Assembly (NCBI GenBank): GCA_934464775.1
Contig: CAKSKG010000008.1
Coordinates: forward strand, 1 to 64,000
Direction of reading: 5' to 3'
Length of the DNA: 64,000 bases
Source: an uncultured Oscillospiraceae bacterium
GTDB lineage: Bacteria; Bacillota; Clostridia; Oscillospirales; Ruminococcaceae
Part shown: positions 25,447 to 32,727 of the stretch, piece by piece
How the letters are laid out: each line of letters opens with the position of its first letter
How positions within the stretch are numbered: position 1 is the stretch's first letter
Notes under the pieces: model-generated
Database searches by the model: none
Seen by the model: only the letters and a program-made list of their open reading frames with translations
What the model was told of the DNA's origin: nothing
Program-made: the position numbers and the translations under genes

Positions 25447-26781
25447 ATGAAAACCTACGGTATTATCTGCGAATACAACCCGTTCCACAACGGTCACATT
25501 TATCAGATCGAAGAAACAAAGCGTCTTACGGGCGCTGACCATATCGTTGCTATCATGAGCGGCAACTATGTTCAGAGAGGCGATGTTGCCATTATGGACA
25601 AGTTCACCCGTGCACGCATAGCTGTTGAACACGGCGTTGACCTTGTTGTTGAGATGCCTGTTCAGTATTCTCTTTCAAGCGCTGAATTTTTCGCACGCTG
25701 CGGCGTTATGATGCTCAAATCTCTCAGATGCGTTGACGGTATCGCTTTCGGAAGCGAATGCGGCGATATCGAGGAGCTGAAGCGCTGTGCAGAAGCTGTT
25801 CTCGCAGTTTCCACAAAGGAAAACCTTGAGCCTCTGCTCAAGCAGGGTATGTCCTACCCCGAGGCAGTGCGTCAGCTGGTTGCTTATTCCTACGGTCCTC
25901 TTACCGCAGAGCTTCTGGACAGCCCCAACAATACTCTTGCTATCGAGTATCTCAAGGCTATCAAGGCTCTCGGCATTGATGATATGGACGCCGTAACTAT
26001 CAAGCGCAAGGGTGCAGATCACGACGGCGAGCCTGTTGACGGCATCGCAAGTGCATCTTACATCAGACAGCTTATCGACGATGAAGAGGATTTCTCTCAG
26101 TATGTTCCCAAGGAAACAGTCGATGCGATCAAGGAATATGATGAAAAGGGCAATCTCTGCTGGTTCGATAACCTTGAAAGAGCTATCATGTACCGCATGA
26201 GAACAATTTCTCTCCCCGACCTCAAGGCTACTTCCGGAGTTGGTCAGGGTCTTGAAAACAGAGTATTCCAGGCAGGTCATACAGCAAGTGATCTTGACCA
26301 GCTTATCAATATGATAAAGACAAAGCGCTATCCCGAAGCAAGGATCCGCAGAATTATCCTCAATGCCCTTATCGGCGTAAAGCAGGACGATATCAAGGTT
26401 CCTCCTATCTTCGGAAGAATTCTTGCCCTCAATGACAGAGGCTCCGAGATCGTTAAGATGGCAGGTTCTCTCCCCGAGAACAAGTTCTCGTTCCCGTTCA
26501 GCACAACTCTTAAGGACGTTGTAAAGAGCGATAACAAGAGGATCCAGAGAACAGTTGCTCTCAACAATCTTGCTACCGATATTTATACAATGGCTTCCAG
26601 AAATGCCCGTCCCGGCGGAATGGATTTCACAGCAAAGATCCAGCTCCAGAAGATCGAGGGCTTTGTAAGCACACTTCCCGAAAATCTTGAAACAAAGGCT
26701 GTAACTCCCGATACTCCCAAGCCCGAGGAAAAGCCTGCCGAGGCTCCCGCAGAGGCAAAGGACGAGACTGCTGCCGAATAA
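25447..26781 (+). CDS. tmcAL: tRNA(Met) cytidine acetate ligase
   Basis: 444 residues. The nucleotidyltransferase (HxGH) motif is in IICEYNPFHNGHIYQI, with AIMSGNYVQRGDVAIMDKF and IAFGSECGDIEEL, as in B. subtilis TmcAL/YlbM. The enzyme activates acetate with ATP and acetylates C34 of elongator tRNA-Met. The final 30 residues are a Pro/Glu/Ala-rich tail (PEEKPAEAPAEAKDE) not needed for the fold. It sits divergently beside ackA, whose product is acetate. The start has AAAGGA upstream. Confidence 0.93.
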   Translation: MKTYGIICEYNPFHNGHIYQIEETKRLTGADHIVAIMSGNYVQRGDVAIMDKFTRARIAVEHGVDLVVEMPVQYSLSSAEFFARCGVMMLKSLRCVDGIAFGSECGDIEELKRCAEAVLAVSTKENLEPLLKQGMSYPEAVRQLVAYSYGPLTAELLDSPNNTLAIEYLKAIKALGIDDMDAVTIKRKGADHDGEPVDGIASASYIRQLIDDEEDFSQYVPKETVDAIKEYDEKGNLCWFDNLERAIMYRMRTISLPDLKATSGVGQGLENRVFQAGHTASDLDQLINMIKTKRYPEARIRRIILNALIGVKQDDIKVPPIFGRILALNDRGSEIVKMAGSLPENKFSFPFSTTLKDVVKSDNKRIQRTVALNNLATDIYTMASRNARPGGMDFTAKIQLQKIEGFVSTLPENLETKAVTPDTPKPEEKPAEAPAEAKDETAAE

Positions 26782-26796
26782 TTTGTTCAACTGAAT

Positions 26797-26825
26797 AAGA
26801 CAGTTCATTGGTACCATCCTGTCTT
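26797..26825 (+). promoter_or_regulatory. Small stem-loop ahead of the queuosine operon
   Basis: A 7-bp stem (AAGACAG 26797-26803, CTGTCTT 26819-26825) with a 15-nt loop that contains the palindrome TGGTACCA. It lies 16 bp after tmcAL and 36 bp before a terminator. It does not match the preQ1 riboswitch classes I know, and its role is unknown. Confidence 0.3.
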
Positions 26826-26860
26826 TAAATAAAACTCGGACTGCAAACTCTTGAAGCTAT

Positions 26861-26897
26861 AAGAGCGCAGTTTCGTACTGCGCTCTTTTTATTTTTT
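26861..26897 (+). terminator. Terminator between tmcAL and queD
   Basis: A perfect 11-bp stem (26861-26871 with 26877-26887), TTCGT loop, followed by TTTTTATTTTTT. It ends tmcAL, or attenuates the que operon if the operon promoter lies upstream of it. Confidence 0.88.
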
Positions 26898-26914
26898 GAA
26901 AGGAATGTTCGGAT

Positions 26915-27334
26915 ATGTATACACTTAAAGCCGAGGCTGCTTTTGACAGCGCCCATTTTCTTCACGGCTATGAGGGAAAATGCAGCAATATCCACGGTCA
27001 CAGGTGGCGTATCTGCTGCGAGATATGCGGCGAAAAGCTTTGTGAAGAGGGTCAGCTCAGAGGCATGATAGTTGACTTCGGCGACCTTAAAAAAGATCTC
27101 CGTGCCATTGCCGACAGCTTTGACCATTCGCTTATCTATGAGGAAAATACATTGAAGCCTGCGACTGTAAAGGCTCTTGCAGATGAGGGATTCCGCACGG
27201 TGGTTATCCCGTGCCGTCCCACGGCGGAAAATTTCGCAAGGCTTATCTGCGACAAGATGACCTCGCTGGGATATTCGGTGAGAGAGGTCACGGTCTACGA
27301 AACTCCCGATAACTGCGCCAAGTATATTCCATGA
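26915..27334 (+). CDS. queD: 6-carboxy-5,6,7,8-tetrahydropterin synthase
   Basis: 139 residues, a PTPS-family enzyme. Zinc-binding histidines are in FDSAHFL and NIHGHRW, and the catalytic Cys is near CSNIHGH. The C-terminal VTVYETPDNCAKY has the substrate-binding Glu. It converts dihydroneopterin triphosphate (from FolE) to CPH4, the second step to preQ0. It is the first gene of the que operon and overlaps the next gene by four bases (ATGA). Confidence 0.95.
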   Translation: MYTLKAEAAFDSAHFLHGYEGKCSNIHGHRWRICCEICGEKLCEEGQLRGMIVDFGDLKKDLRAIADSFDHSLIYEENTLKPATVKALADEGFRTVVIPCRPTAENFARLICDKMTSLGYSVREVTVYETPDNCAKYIP

Positions 27335-27816
27335 CCGTCTGTGAGGAGATCGGTGAGCTGGTAAAGAGGCATGAGATAGAGCTGGACAGATTCTGTCAGG
27401 TCCTCGCCGAAGAGGCGGAGGAGGTGGAATTTCGTCTGACCCATTATTTCCGTGAGGATTTTATCCACCGCACCGACGGGATATCGCGGCATATCCGCAG
27501 CGACCTGAGACAGATAACGCCGATCGCCTTTGAGGGCAACAATACCGATGACTGGCTGGATTTCTGCGAATATGCCGTCGGATTTTTTGAAAAGGGCAGC
27601 CGTGCGTATCTCTGCATTCCCGATGACGGGGTGACGGTGATATACAACGGTGCTTTGCCCGAAATATCCGCTGTGATAGGCTACGGAACGCCTATCGGAT
27701 TTGAGGACGGTGATTTTGTCATCGTATCGGAAAGCTATGACAGGCTGCTTTGGTACGAGGGTGAAAATGACATGATCGGCGTTGTCTATAACTCTAAGAA
27801 TAAAATAAGGAACTGA
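27331..27816 (+). CDS. Uncharacterised protein embedded in the queuosine operon
   Basis: 161 residues, not recognised. It is acidic, soluble and predicted alpha/beta, with no cysteine cluster, signal peptide or nucleotide-binding loop. The N-terminus is helical (EELVKRHEIELDRFCQVLAEEAEEVEF), followed by strand-like segments (GVTVIYNGALPEISAVIGYG). Its ATG lies inside the queD stop (ATGA) and it ends 4 bp before queE, so its translation is coupled to preQ0 synthesis. Its position suggests a role linked to the pathway or a passenger function; nothing in the sequence decides this. Confidence 0.8.
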   Translation: MTVCEEIGELVKRHEIELDRFCQVLAEEAEEVEFRLTHYFREDFIHRTDGISRHIRSDLRQITPIAFEGNNTDDWLDFCEYAVGFFEKGSRAYLCIPDDGVTVIYNGALPEISAVIGYGTPIGFEDGDFVIVSESYDRLLWYEGENDMIGVVYNSKNKIRN

Positions 27817-27820
27817 TAAT

Positions 27821-28501
27821 ATGGCAGAATTTGAAGTTGCCGAGAAATTTCTCAGCATAAACGGCGAGGGACTCCGTGCAGGTCAGCCTGCGGTGTTCAT
27901 TCGTTTTAAGGGCTGCAATCTGCACTGCTCCTACTGCGATACACGCTGGGCAAACGGTGCGGAATGTCCCTGCGAGATAATGACCGAGGACGAAATTGCG
28001 GAATATATCGTATCATACGGAGTTCGCTGCGTAACTCTTACGGGCGGCGAGCCTATGCTCCGCAGCGGCTTTGATGTGCTGTGCAGCCGTCTTATGAAAA
28101 TAAATGAGCTGCGCATCGAGATCGAGACAAACGGCAGTGCGGATATTTCCGAAATAAGCAGACTGCGGGGCGGGCATACCGACAGGCTCACCTTTACAAT
28201 GGATTACAAGCTTCCGTCCTCGGGCATGGAAAAATTCATGAACACGGAAAATATACAGTATCTCACAGCAGATGATACGGTGAAATTCGTCTGCGGCAGC
28301 AGGGAAGATCTGAAATGCGCAAGGCGTGTTATTGCGGAATACGGTCTTGAAGAAAAATGCAATACGCTGTTCAGCCCCGTTTTCGGAAAGATAGATCCCA
28401 AGGACATCGTTGAGTTCATTCTTGAAAACAGGCTCATGAACTCACGCTTTCAGTTACAGATACACAAATTCGTCTGGGACCCCGAGCTGCACGGCGTCTG
28501 A
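27821..28501 (+). CDS. queE: 7-carboxy-7-deazaguanine synthase (radical SAM)
   Basis: 226 residues. The radical-SAM cluster motif CxxxCxxC is present as CNLHCSYC, preceded by FLSINGEGLRAGQPAVFIRFKG. GGEP appears in TLTGGEPMLRSG. It turns CPH4 into CDG using SAM and a 4Fe-4S cluster. The C-terminal QLQIHKFVWDPE fits clostridial QueE. It is in the operon between the unknown gene and folE. Confidence 0.95.
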   Translation: MAEFEVAEKFLSINGEGLRAGQPAVFIRFKGCNLHCSYCDTRWANGAECPCEIMTEDEIAEYIVSYGVRCVTLTGGEPMLRSGFDVLCSRLMKINELRIEIETNGSADISEISRLRGGHTDRLTFTMDYKLPSSGMEKFMNTENIQYLTADDTVKFVCGSREDLKCARRVIAEYGLEEKCNTLFSPVFGKIDPKDIVEFILENRLMNSRFQLQIHKFVWDPELHGV

Positions 28502-28517
28502 TAAGGAAGGTACGATA

Positions 28518-29105
28518 ATGGCTATTGACAAGGAAAAAATAAAATATCATATCCGAGGCATTCTTGAAGCGCTGGGCGACGATCCCGACAGAGAGGGACT
28601 TCGTGAAACTCCCGACCGTGTTGCCAGAATGTATGAGGAAGTCTTTGAGGGCATGAACTATACAAATGCGGAGATAGCGCAGATGTTCGGCAAGACCTTT
28701 GAGGAGGGCTTCGGAAACGGCGGCGCAAATGATATGGTAGTGGTAAAGGACATCGAGGTGTTTTCCTACTGCGAGCATCACATGGCGCTGATGTATGACA
28801 TGAAGGTGACGGTGGCGTATATTCCCAAGGGAAAGGTCATCGGGCTTTCAAAGATAGCACGCATAGCCGATATGGCGGCAAAGCGCTTGCAGCTCCAGGA
28901 GCGCATCGGAACCGATATTGCCGAGATAATGCAGCTGGTCACAGGCGCGGAGGATATTGCCGTGCTTATTGAAGCAAATCACAGCTGCATGACCGCAAGG
29001 GGAATAAAGAAGCCCTCCGCAAAGACCTATTCGGCGGTTATGAGAGGACGTTTTGAAACGGACGCCGCACTTCAGAACCGTTTGTATCTTATTAAAAATC
29101 AATAA
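28518..29105 (+). CDS. folE: GTP cyclohydrolase I
   Basis: 195 residues. The type I signature is clear: DPDREGLRETPDRVARMYEE, then FSYCEHHMALMYDMKVTVAYIPKG with zinc ligands Cys and His, and SCMTARGIKKP. It opens GTP to dihydroneopterin triphosphate. Its place among queD, queE, queC and queF says it feeds queuosine synthesis, though folate may also draw on it. Confidence 0.97.
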   Translation: MAIDKEKIKYHIRGILEALGDDPDREGLRETPDRVARMYEEVFEGMNYTNAEIAQMFGKTFEEGFGNGGANDMVVVKDIEVFSYCEHHMALMYDMKVTVAYIPKGKVIGLSKIARIADMAAKRLQLQERIGTDIAEIMQLVTGAEDIAVLIEANHSCMTARGIKKPSAKTYSAVMRGRFETDAALQNRLYLIKNQ

Positions 29106-29118
29106 AGGAGAGAATGTT

Positions 29119-29802
29119 ATGAGAGCACTTGTTCTTGCCAGCGGCGGTGTTGACAGCACCACCTGTCTGGGAATAGCCGTTGACAGATACGGCAGTGAAA
29201 ATGTTACCGCACTTGCGGTTTCCTACGGTCAGAAGCATACAAAGGAGATCGAATGTGCAAGAAAGGCTGCCGCACATTACGGCGTTGAGCTTATTGAGAT
29301 CGACCTTGCGCCGATGTTTGCATATTCGGACTGCTCGCTGCTGTCCCATTCCGATAAGGAGATACCCGAGGAATCCTATGCGGATCAGCTGAAAAAGACA
29401 GACGGAACTCCCGTTTCCACATATGTTCCGTTCAGAAACGGACTTTTCCTTTCGGCTGCCGCAAGCATCGCACTTTCCAAGAACTGCGGAGTTATCCTTT
29501 ACGGTGCTCATGCGGACGATGCCGCAGGAAATGCATATCCTGACTGCTCGGCTGTGTTCAACAATGCCATGAACGAGGCTATTTGGGAGGGCAGCGGACA
29601 TCAGCTGAAGATAGAAGCGCCTTTTGTTAACATGACAAAGGCAGAGGTAGTAAAGACAGGACTTGCGCTGGGAGTTCCCTATGAGCTTACATGGAGCTGC
29701 TATGAGGGCGGAGACGTTCCCTGCGGAGTATGCGGAACCTGCCGTGACCGTGCAGCAGCATTTGCCGCAAACGGAGTTGCGGATCCCGCACTTTCAAAAT
29801 AA
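29119..29802 (+). CDS. queC: 7-cyano-7-deazaguanine (preQ0) synthase
   Basis: 227 residues from MRALVLASGGVDSTTCLG; ATG 29119 follows AAAGGAGAG. The PP-loop SGGVDST binds ATP, and the C-terminal zinc site uses the Cys in CYEGGDVPCGVCGTC. It converts CDG and ammonia to preQ0 with ATP. An in-frame start 66 bp upstream lies inside folE and is not preferred. Confidence 0.96.
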   Translation: MRALVLASGGVDSTTCLGIAVDRYGSENVTALAVSYGQKHTKEIECARKAAAHYGVELIEIDLAPMFAYSDCSLLSHSDKEIPEESYADQLKKTDGTPVSTYVPFRNGLFLSAAASIALSKNCGVILYGAHADDAAGNAYPDCSAVFNNAMNEAIWEGSGHQLKIEAPFVNMTKAEVVKTGLALGVPYELTWSCYEGGDVPCGVCGTCRDRAAAFAANGVADPALSK

Positions 29803-29822
29803 TATAAGAGAGGTATAAAATT

Positions 29823-30320
29823 ATGAGCGGAAGATCTTCCGAAGAGACTCAGGGCATATCGCTGCTGGGCAATAACAAGACAAAATATCCCGATGATTAT
29901 GCTCCCGAAATGCTTGAAACATTCGTTAACAAGCATCAGGGCAATGATTATTTTGTAAAATTCAACTGTCCCGAGTTCACAAGTCTGTGTCCTATCACGG
30001 GTCAGCCCGATTTTGCAACAATATATATTTCATACGTTCCCGACGTGAAAATGGTTGAGAGCAAGTCGCTGAAAATTTATCTTTACAGCTTCCGCAATCA
30101 CGGCGATTTCCACGAGGACTGCGTGAATATCATCATGAAGGATCTTATTGCGCTTATGGATCCCAAGTACATCGAGGTATGGGGCAAGTTCACTCCCAGA
30201 GGAGGAATTTCCATTGATCCTTACTGCAATTACGGCAAAAAGGGTACAAAGTGGGAGCAGATAGCTTTTGACAGACTTGCACATCATGACCTTTATCCCG
30301 AAAAGGTAGACAACCGATAA
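29823..30320 (+). CDS. queF: NADPH-dependent 7-cyano-7-deazaguanine reductase
   Basis: 165 residues, the short unimodular QueF type. The catalytic Cys is in FTSLCPITGQPDFATIYISY. VESKSLKIYLYSFRNHGDFHEDC contains the substrate-binding residues, and IEVWGKFTPRGGISIDPYCNYG completes the T-fold. It reduces the nitrile of preQ0 to the amine of preQ1. It completes a full GTP-to-preQ1 set. Tgt, QueA and QueG/QueH are not in this window. Confidence 0.96.
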   Translation: MSGRSSEETQGISLLGNNKTKYPDDYAPEMLETFVNKHQGNDYFVKFNCPEFTSLCPITGQPDFATIYISYVPDVKMVESKSLKIYLYSFRNHGDFHEDCVNIIMKDLIALMDPKYIEVWGKFTPRGGISIDPYCNYGKKGTKWEQIAFDRLAHHDLYPEKVDNR

Positions 30321-30330
30321 TTTTTCAATA

Positions 30331-30366
30331 GCCGCCGATAAATCAAAAATTGTCGGCGGTTTTTCT
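30331..30366 (+). terminator. Terminator of the que operon
   Basis: A stem of CCGCCGA against TCGGCGG extended by A-T pairs, followed by TTTTT, 11 bp after queF. Confidence 0.82.
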
Positions 30367-30546
30367 TTAAGGTCACCTCTAAAAACCACCGGCTAAAGCC
30401 TTAGCACCTCATCTGCTTGCAGATTTTCCGTCATCTTGCACATAAATTTCTTGACATACGGCAGTATGCCTGCGAAATTTCTATACAATCTGACGAAAAA
30501 TCTGACTGCGCATCTGAGGCACTATGGTTTTTAGAGGCGACCTTAA
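30367..30546. repeat. 180-bp MITE-like long hairpin (element A)
   Basis: The whole stretch between the que terminator and the response regulator promoter is a near-palindrome. Terminal inverted repeats of 22 bp (30367-30388 and 30525-30546) match at 21 positions and end in TTAA. The interior arms pair imperfectly. The apex is the 5-bp stem CATAC/GTATG around GGCA (30455-30468), followed by CCTGCG. No ORF lies inside. The same apical design occurs in element C at 50847-51009 with compensating changes. It may be a non-autonomous transposable element or a structured RNA or DNA repeat. Confidence 0.75.
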
Positions 30547-30558
30547 GAAAGATTTAAG
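30543..30558 (+). promoter_or_regulatory. Direct repeat TTAAG, candidate response-regulator box
   Basis: TTAAG occurs at 30543-30547 and 30554-30558, exactly 11 bp apart, the usual spacing for OmpR/PhoB-type dimers. It lies about 20 bp upstream of a CATAAT -10 box (30578-30583) that has no good -35. This suits autoactivation of the adjacent response regulator. The first half-site is the outer edge of element A. Confidence 0.4.
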
Positions 30559-30604
30559 CTTGCGGTATTAAAATTATCATAATGCAAATAAAGGGGGACT
30601 GACT

Positions 30605-31285
30605 TTGAGAGTTCTTATAGTTGAAGATGAAGTGAAGCTGGCAGATGCGCTCACTCAGATATTCAAGCGGAACAATATCATAGCCGATGCCTGCTATGAC
30701 GGCGTTTCGGGGCTGGATAACGCCCTTACGGGAATATATGACGTTATAGTTCTTGATATAATGCTGCCGAAGATGAACGGGATAGATGTTCTGAAAAATA
30801 TCCGCAGCAATAATGTGAAATCGCCTGTTATCCTGCTTACCGCAAAGGACGAGATATCCGATAAGGTCAGGGGACTTGACAGCGGAGCGGACGATTATCT
30901 CACAAAGCCCTTTGCAACGGAAGAGCTGCTGGCACGCATTCGTGCTCTCGGCAGAAGAAGCACTGCGGATATTGTAAGCTCCGATGTGATAGAATACGGC
31001 GGCGTTCGGCTGGATCTAAGCGGCTATGAGATGAGCTGCGGAAAAAATTCGGTGAAGCTCAGCATGAAGGAATTTTCCATTATGGAATACTTTATAAAAA
31101 ACGGCGGACTTGTTATCACCAAGGAAAATCTGCTTGTTAAGATATGGGGCTATGAATCGGATGCTGAATACAACAATGTTGAGGTGTACATATCGTTCCT
31201 GCGGAAAAAGCTTGCATATATCAAGGCTGATGTCACAATAAAAACTCTAAGGGGCATCGGTTACAGTCTGGAGTGTTCCGAATGA
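30605..31285 (+). CDS. OmpR/PhoB-family response regulator
   Basis: 226 residues starting at TTG 30605, with GGGGG 7 nt upstream. The receiver domain has the acidic pair in VEDE, phospho-acceptor Asp in VIVLDIMLPKMNG and the conserved Lys in DDYLTKPF. The winged-helix DNA-binding domain at about 125-226 includes NVVEVYISFLRKKL-like residues (NNVEVYISFLRKKLAYI) and TLRGIGYSLE. It is paired with the kinase that overlaps its stop codon. Likely targets are its own promoter and the Tyr-rich protein gene downstream. Confidence 0.95.
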   Translation: MRVLIVEDEVKLADALTQIFKRNNIIADACYDGVSGLDNALTGIYDVIVLDIMLPKMNGIDVLKNIRSNNVKSPVILLTAKDEISDKVRGLDSGADDYLTKPFATEELLARIRALGRRSTADIVSSDVIEYGGVRLDLSGYEMSCGKNSVKLSMKEFSIMEYFIKNGGLVITKENLLVKIWGYESDAEYNNVEVYISFLRKKLAYIKADVTIKTLRGIGYSLECSE

Positions 31286-32601
31286 TACGCAGACTAAGGA
31301 TAAGGATAACAGCAGTGATAACGGCGGTAATGACCGTTCTGGTCATATGCGTTGTGGGAGGGATATTCCTGTTCATGAATATCTCGGAAAACAGGGAGAC
31401 GGACGCGGCTATCGACATTGCAATGGATATAGACAAAATGCCCGATCTTGCGGACGATGCAAAGCATGAGCCGCCGAAGGACAACGGCGAGGCTCCTGCC
31501 GACGGAGGAGACGGCGGCATAATGTTCGACAGCAGATTCAGCATTGCTCCTCACGGAGAAAAAAATTTCTTCCGTAACTGGATAGCCGTTGAAACGGACT
31601 CGGACGGGGAGATCACCTCGGTAAGCTACAGCAGCAGATTCAGTCAGCCGGAGGACGAGAGCAATCTGTATTCGGCGGTAAAGGAAATAGCGGGAACAAA
31701 TACGAGAGGATATGTTTCCTTTGACGGTGTTTCGTACAGATATTGCAGCAGGCAGACCGACAGCGGCAGCAAGGTAGTGCTTATGGACAGATCGTCCCAG
31801 CTTGCAACGATGCGGCGGCTCATTGTTACGGTATCGGTGATAGGTGCGGCGGCTGTTGTGGTGGTATTCGTGATAAGCATTTTCCTTTCGGCATGGGTCG
31901 CAAAGCCTATTGCCGAGGCATGGCGCAAGGAAAAGGAATTCTTTGCGGACGCTTCCCATGAGCTGAAAACTCCGCTGACGGTCATCGGTGCGAATGTTGA
32001 TGTCATAACCTCAAATCCCGATTCAACGGTTGCGGAGCAGGAGCGTTGGTTCGGATATATCAAAAGTGAGACGGAGAAAATGTCCAAGCTTATAACCCAG
32101 ATGCTCTATCTTGCCCGTGAGGACAGCAGGGAAGACCCGCTGCAGATGACCGAATTCAATTTCTCCGAAGTGACCGAGGGTGCCTGCCTTACCTTTGAAG
32201 CACTTGCCTTTGAGAACAACAAGCTGCTCGAAACGGATATCTGTCCCGACATATATGTTGTGGGAGATAAGGAGCGGATATGCCGGCTGGTGAATATCCT
32301 GCTGGACAATGCCGTGAAGCATTCGGAGGAAAACGGCAGGATAACCGTGAAGCTTGAAAAAATAAAAAACAAGCTCTGCCTTACCGTATCAAATACGTGC
32401 GCCCAGATACCCAAAGAAGAGCTGGACAGGCTGTTTGACCGCTTTTACCGCACGGATAAATCAAGAAACGGCGATACGGGAGGCTTCGGTCTGGGGCTTG
32501 CGATAGCCCATAAGATAGCGGAGCAGCACGGCGGAACACTTTCTGCGGAGTCGGACAGCAGTGGCATCACCTCTTTTGTGTTCAGACTGCGTATTTTGTA
32601 A
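31282..32601 (+). CDS. Membrane sensor histidine kinase
   Basis: 439 residues. The ATG overlaps the response regulator stop (ATGA) and has GGAG 8 nt upstream. Membrane helices at about 10-32 and 178-205 flank an extracytoplasmic sensor of about 145 residues, rich in Asp and Pro in its first half. HisKA has His226 in FADASHELKTPLTVIG. The ATPase domain has N-box NILLDNAVKHSEENG, the F-box FDRFYRTDKSR and G2 GGFGLGLAIAHKI. There is only a short HAMP-like link. It phosphorylates the preceding regulator. Confidence 0.95.
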   Translation: MIRRLRIRITAVITAVMTVLVICVVGGIFLFMNISENRETDAAIDIAMDIDKMPDLADDAKHEPPKDNGEAPADGGDGGIMFDSRFSIAPHGEKNFFRNWIAVETDSDGEITSVSYSSRFSQPEDESNLYSAVKEIAGTNTRGYVSFDGVSYRYCSRQTDSGSKVVLMDRSSQLATMRRLIVTVSVIGAAAVVVVFVISIFLSAWVAKPIAEAWRKEKEFFADASHELKTPLTVIGANVDVITSNPDSTVAEQERWFGYIKSETEKMSKLITQMLYLAREDSREDPLQMTEFNFSEVTEGACLTFEALAFENNKLLETDICPDIYVVGDKERICRLVNILLDNAVKHSEENGRITVKLEKIKNKLCLTVSNTCAQIPKEELDRLFDRFYRTDKSRNGDTGGFGLGLAIAHKIAEQHGGTLSAESDSSGITSFVFRLRIL

Positions 32602-32653
32602 CCGAATTGTAACTATAAATTGTCAAAAAAACCTTTTAATTTTATGAATGATG

Positions 32654-32662
32654 TGTTATAAT
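32654..32662 (+). promoter_or_regulatory. Extended -10 promoter for the Tyr-rich protein gene
   Basis: TGT followed directly by TATAAT (32657-32662) forms an extended -10 box with no consensus -35, about 65 bp upstream of the start codon. This arrangement suits control by an activator such as the upstream response regulator. Confidence 0.5.
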
Positions 32663-32727
32663 GAAGGTAACGGAATATTTAGGAATGTTTTATTCCCAAG
32701 TCAGATCAACAAAAAGGAGAATTTCTT

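Noticed and set aside
26782..26914. preQ1 riboswitch ahead of the que operon
   Set aside because: A small hairpin and a terminator are present, but the sequence does not fit the preQ1 class I pattern or the class II and III motifs I know.
30451..30489. Promoter inside element A (TTGACA at 30451)
   Set aside because: The only nearby -10-like sequence is about 25 bp away, and no -10 box occurs at 16-18 bp.
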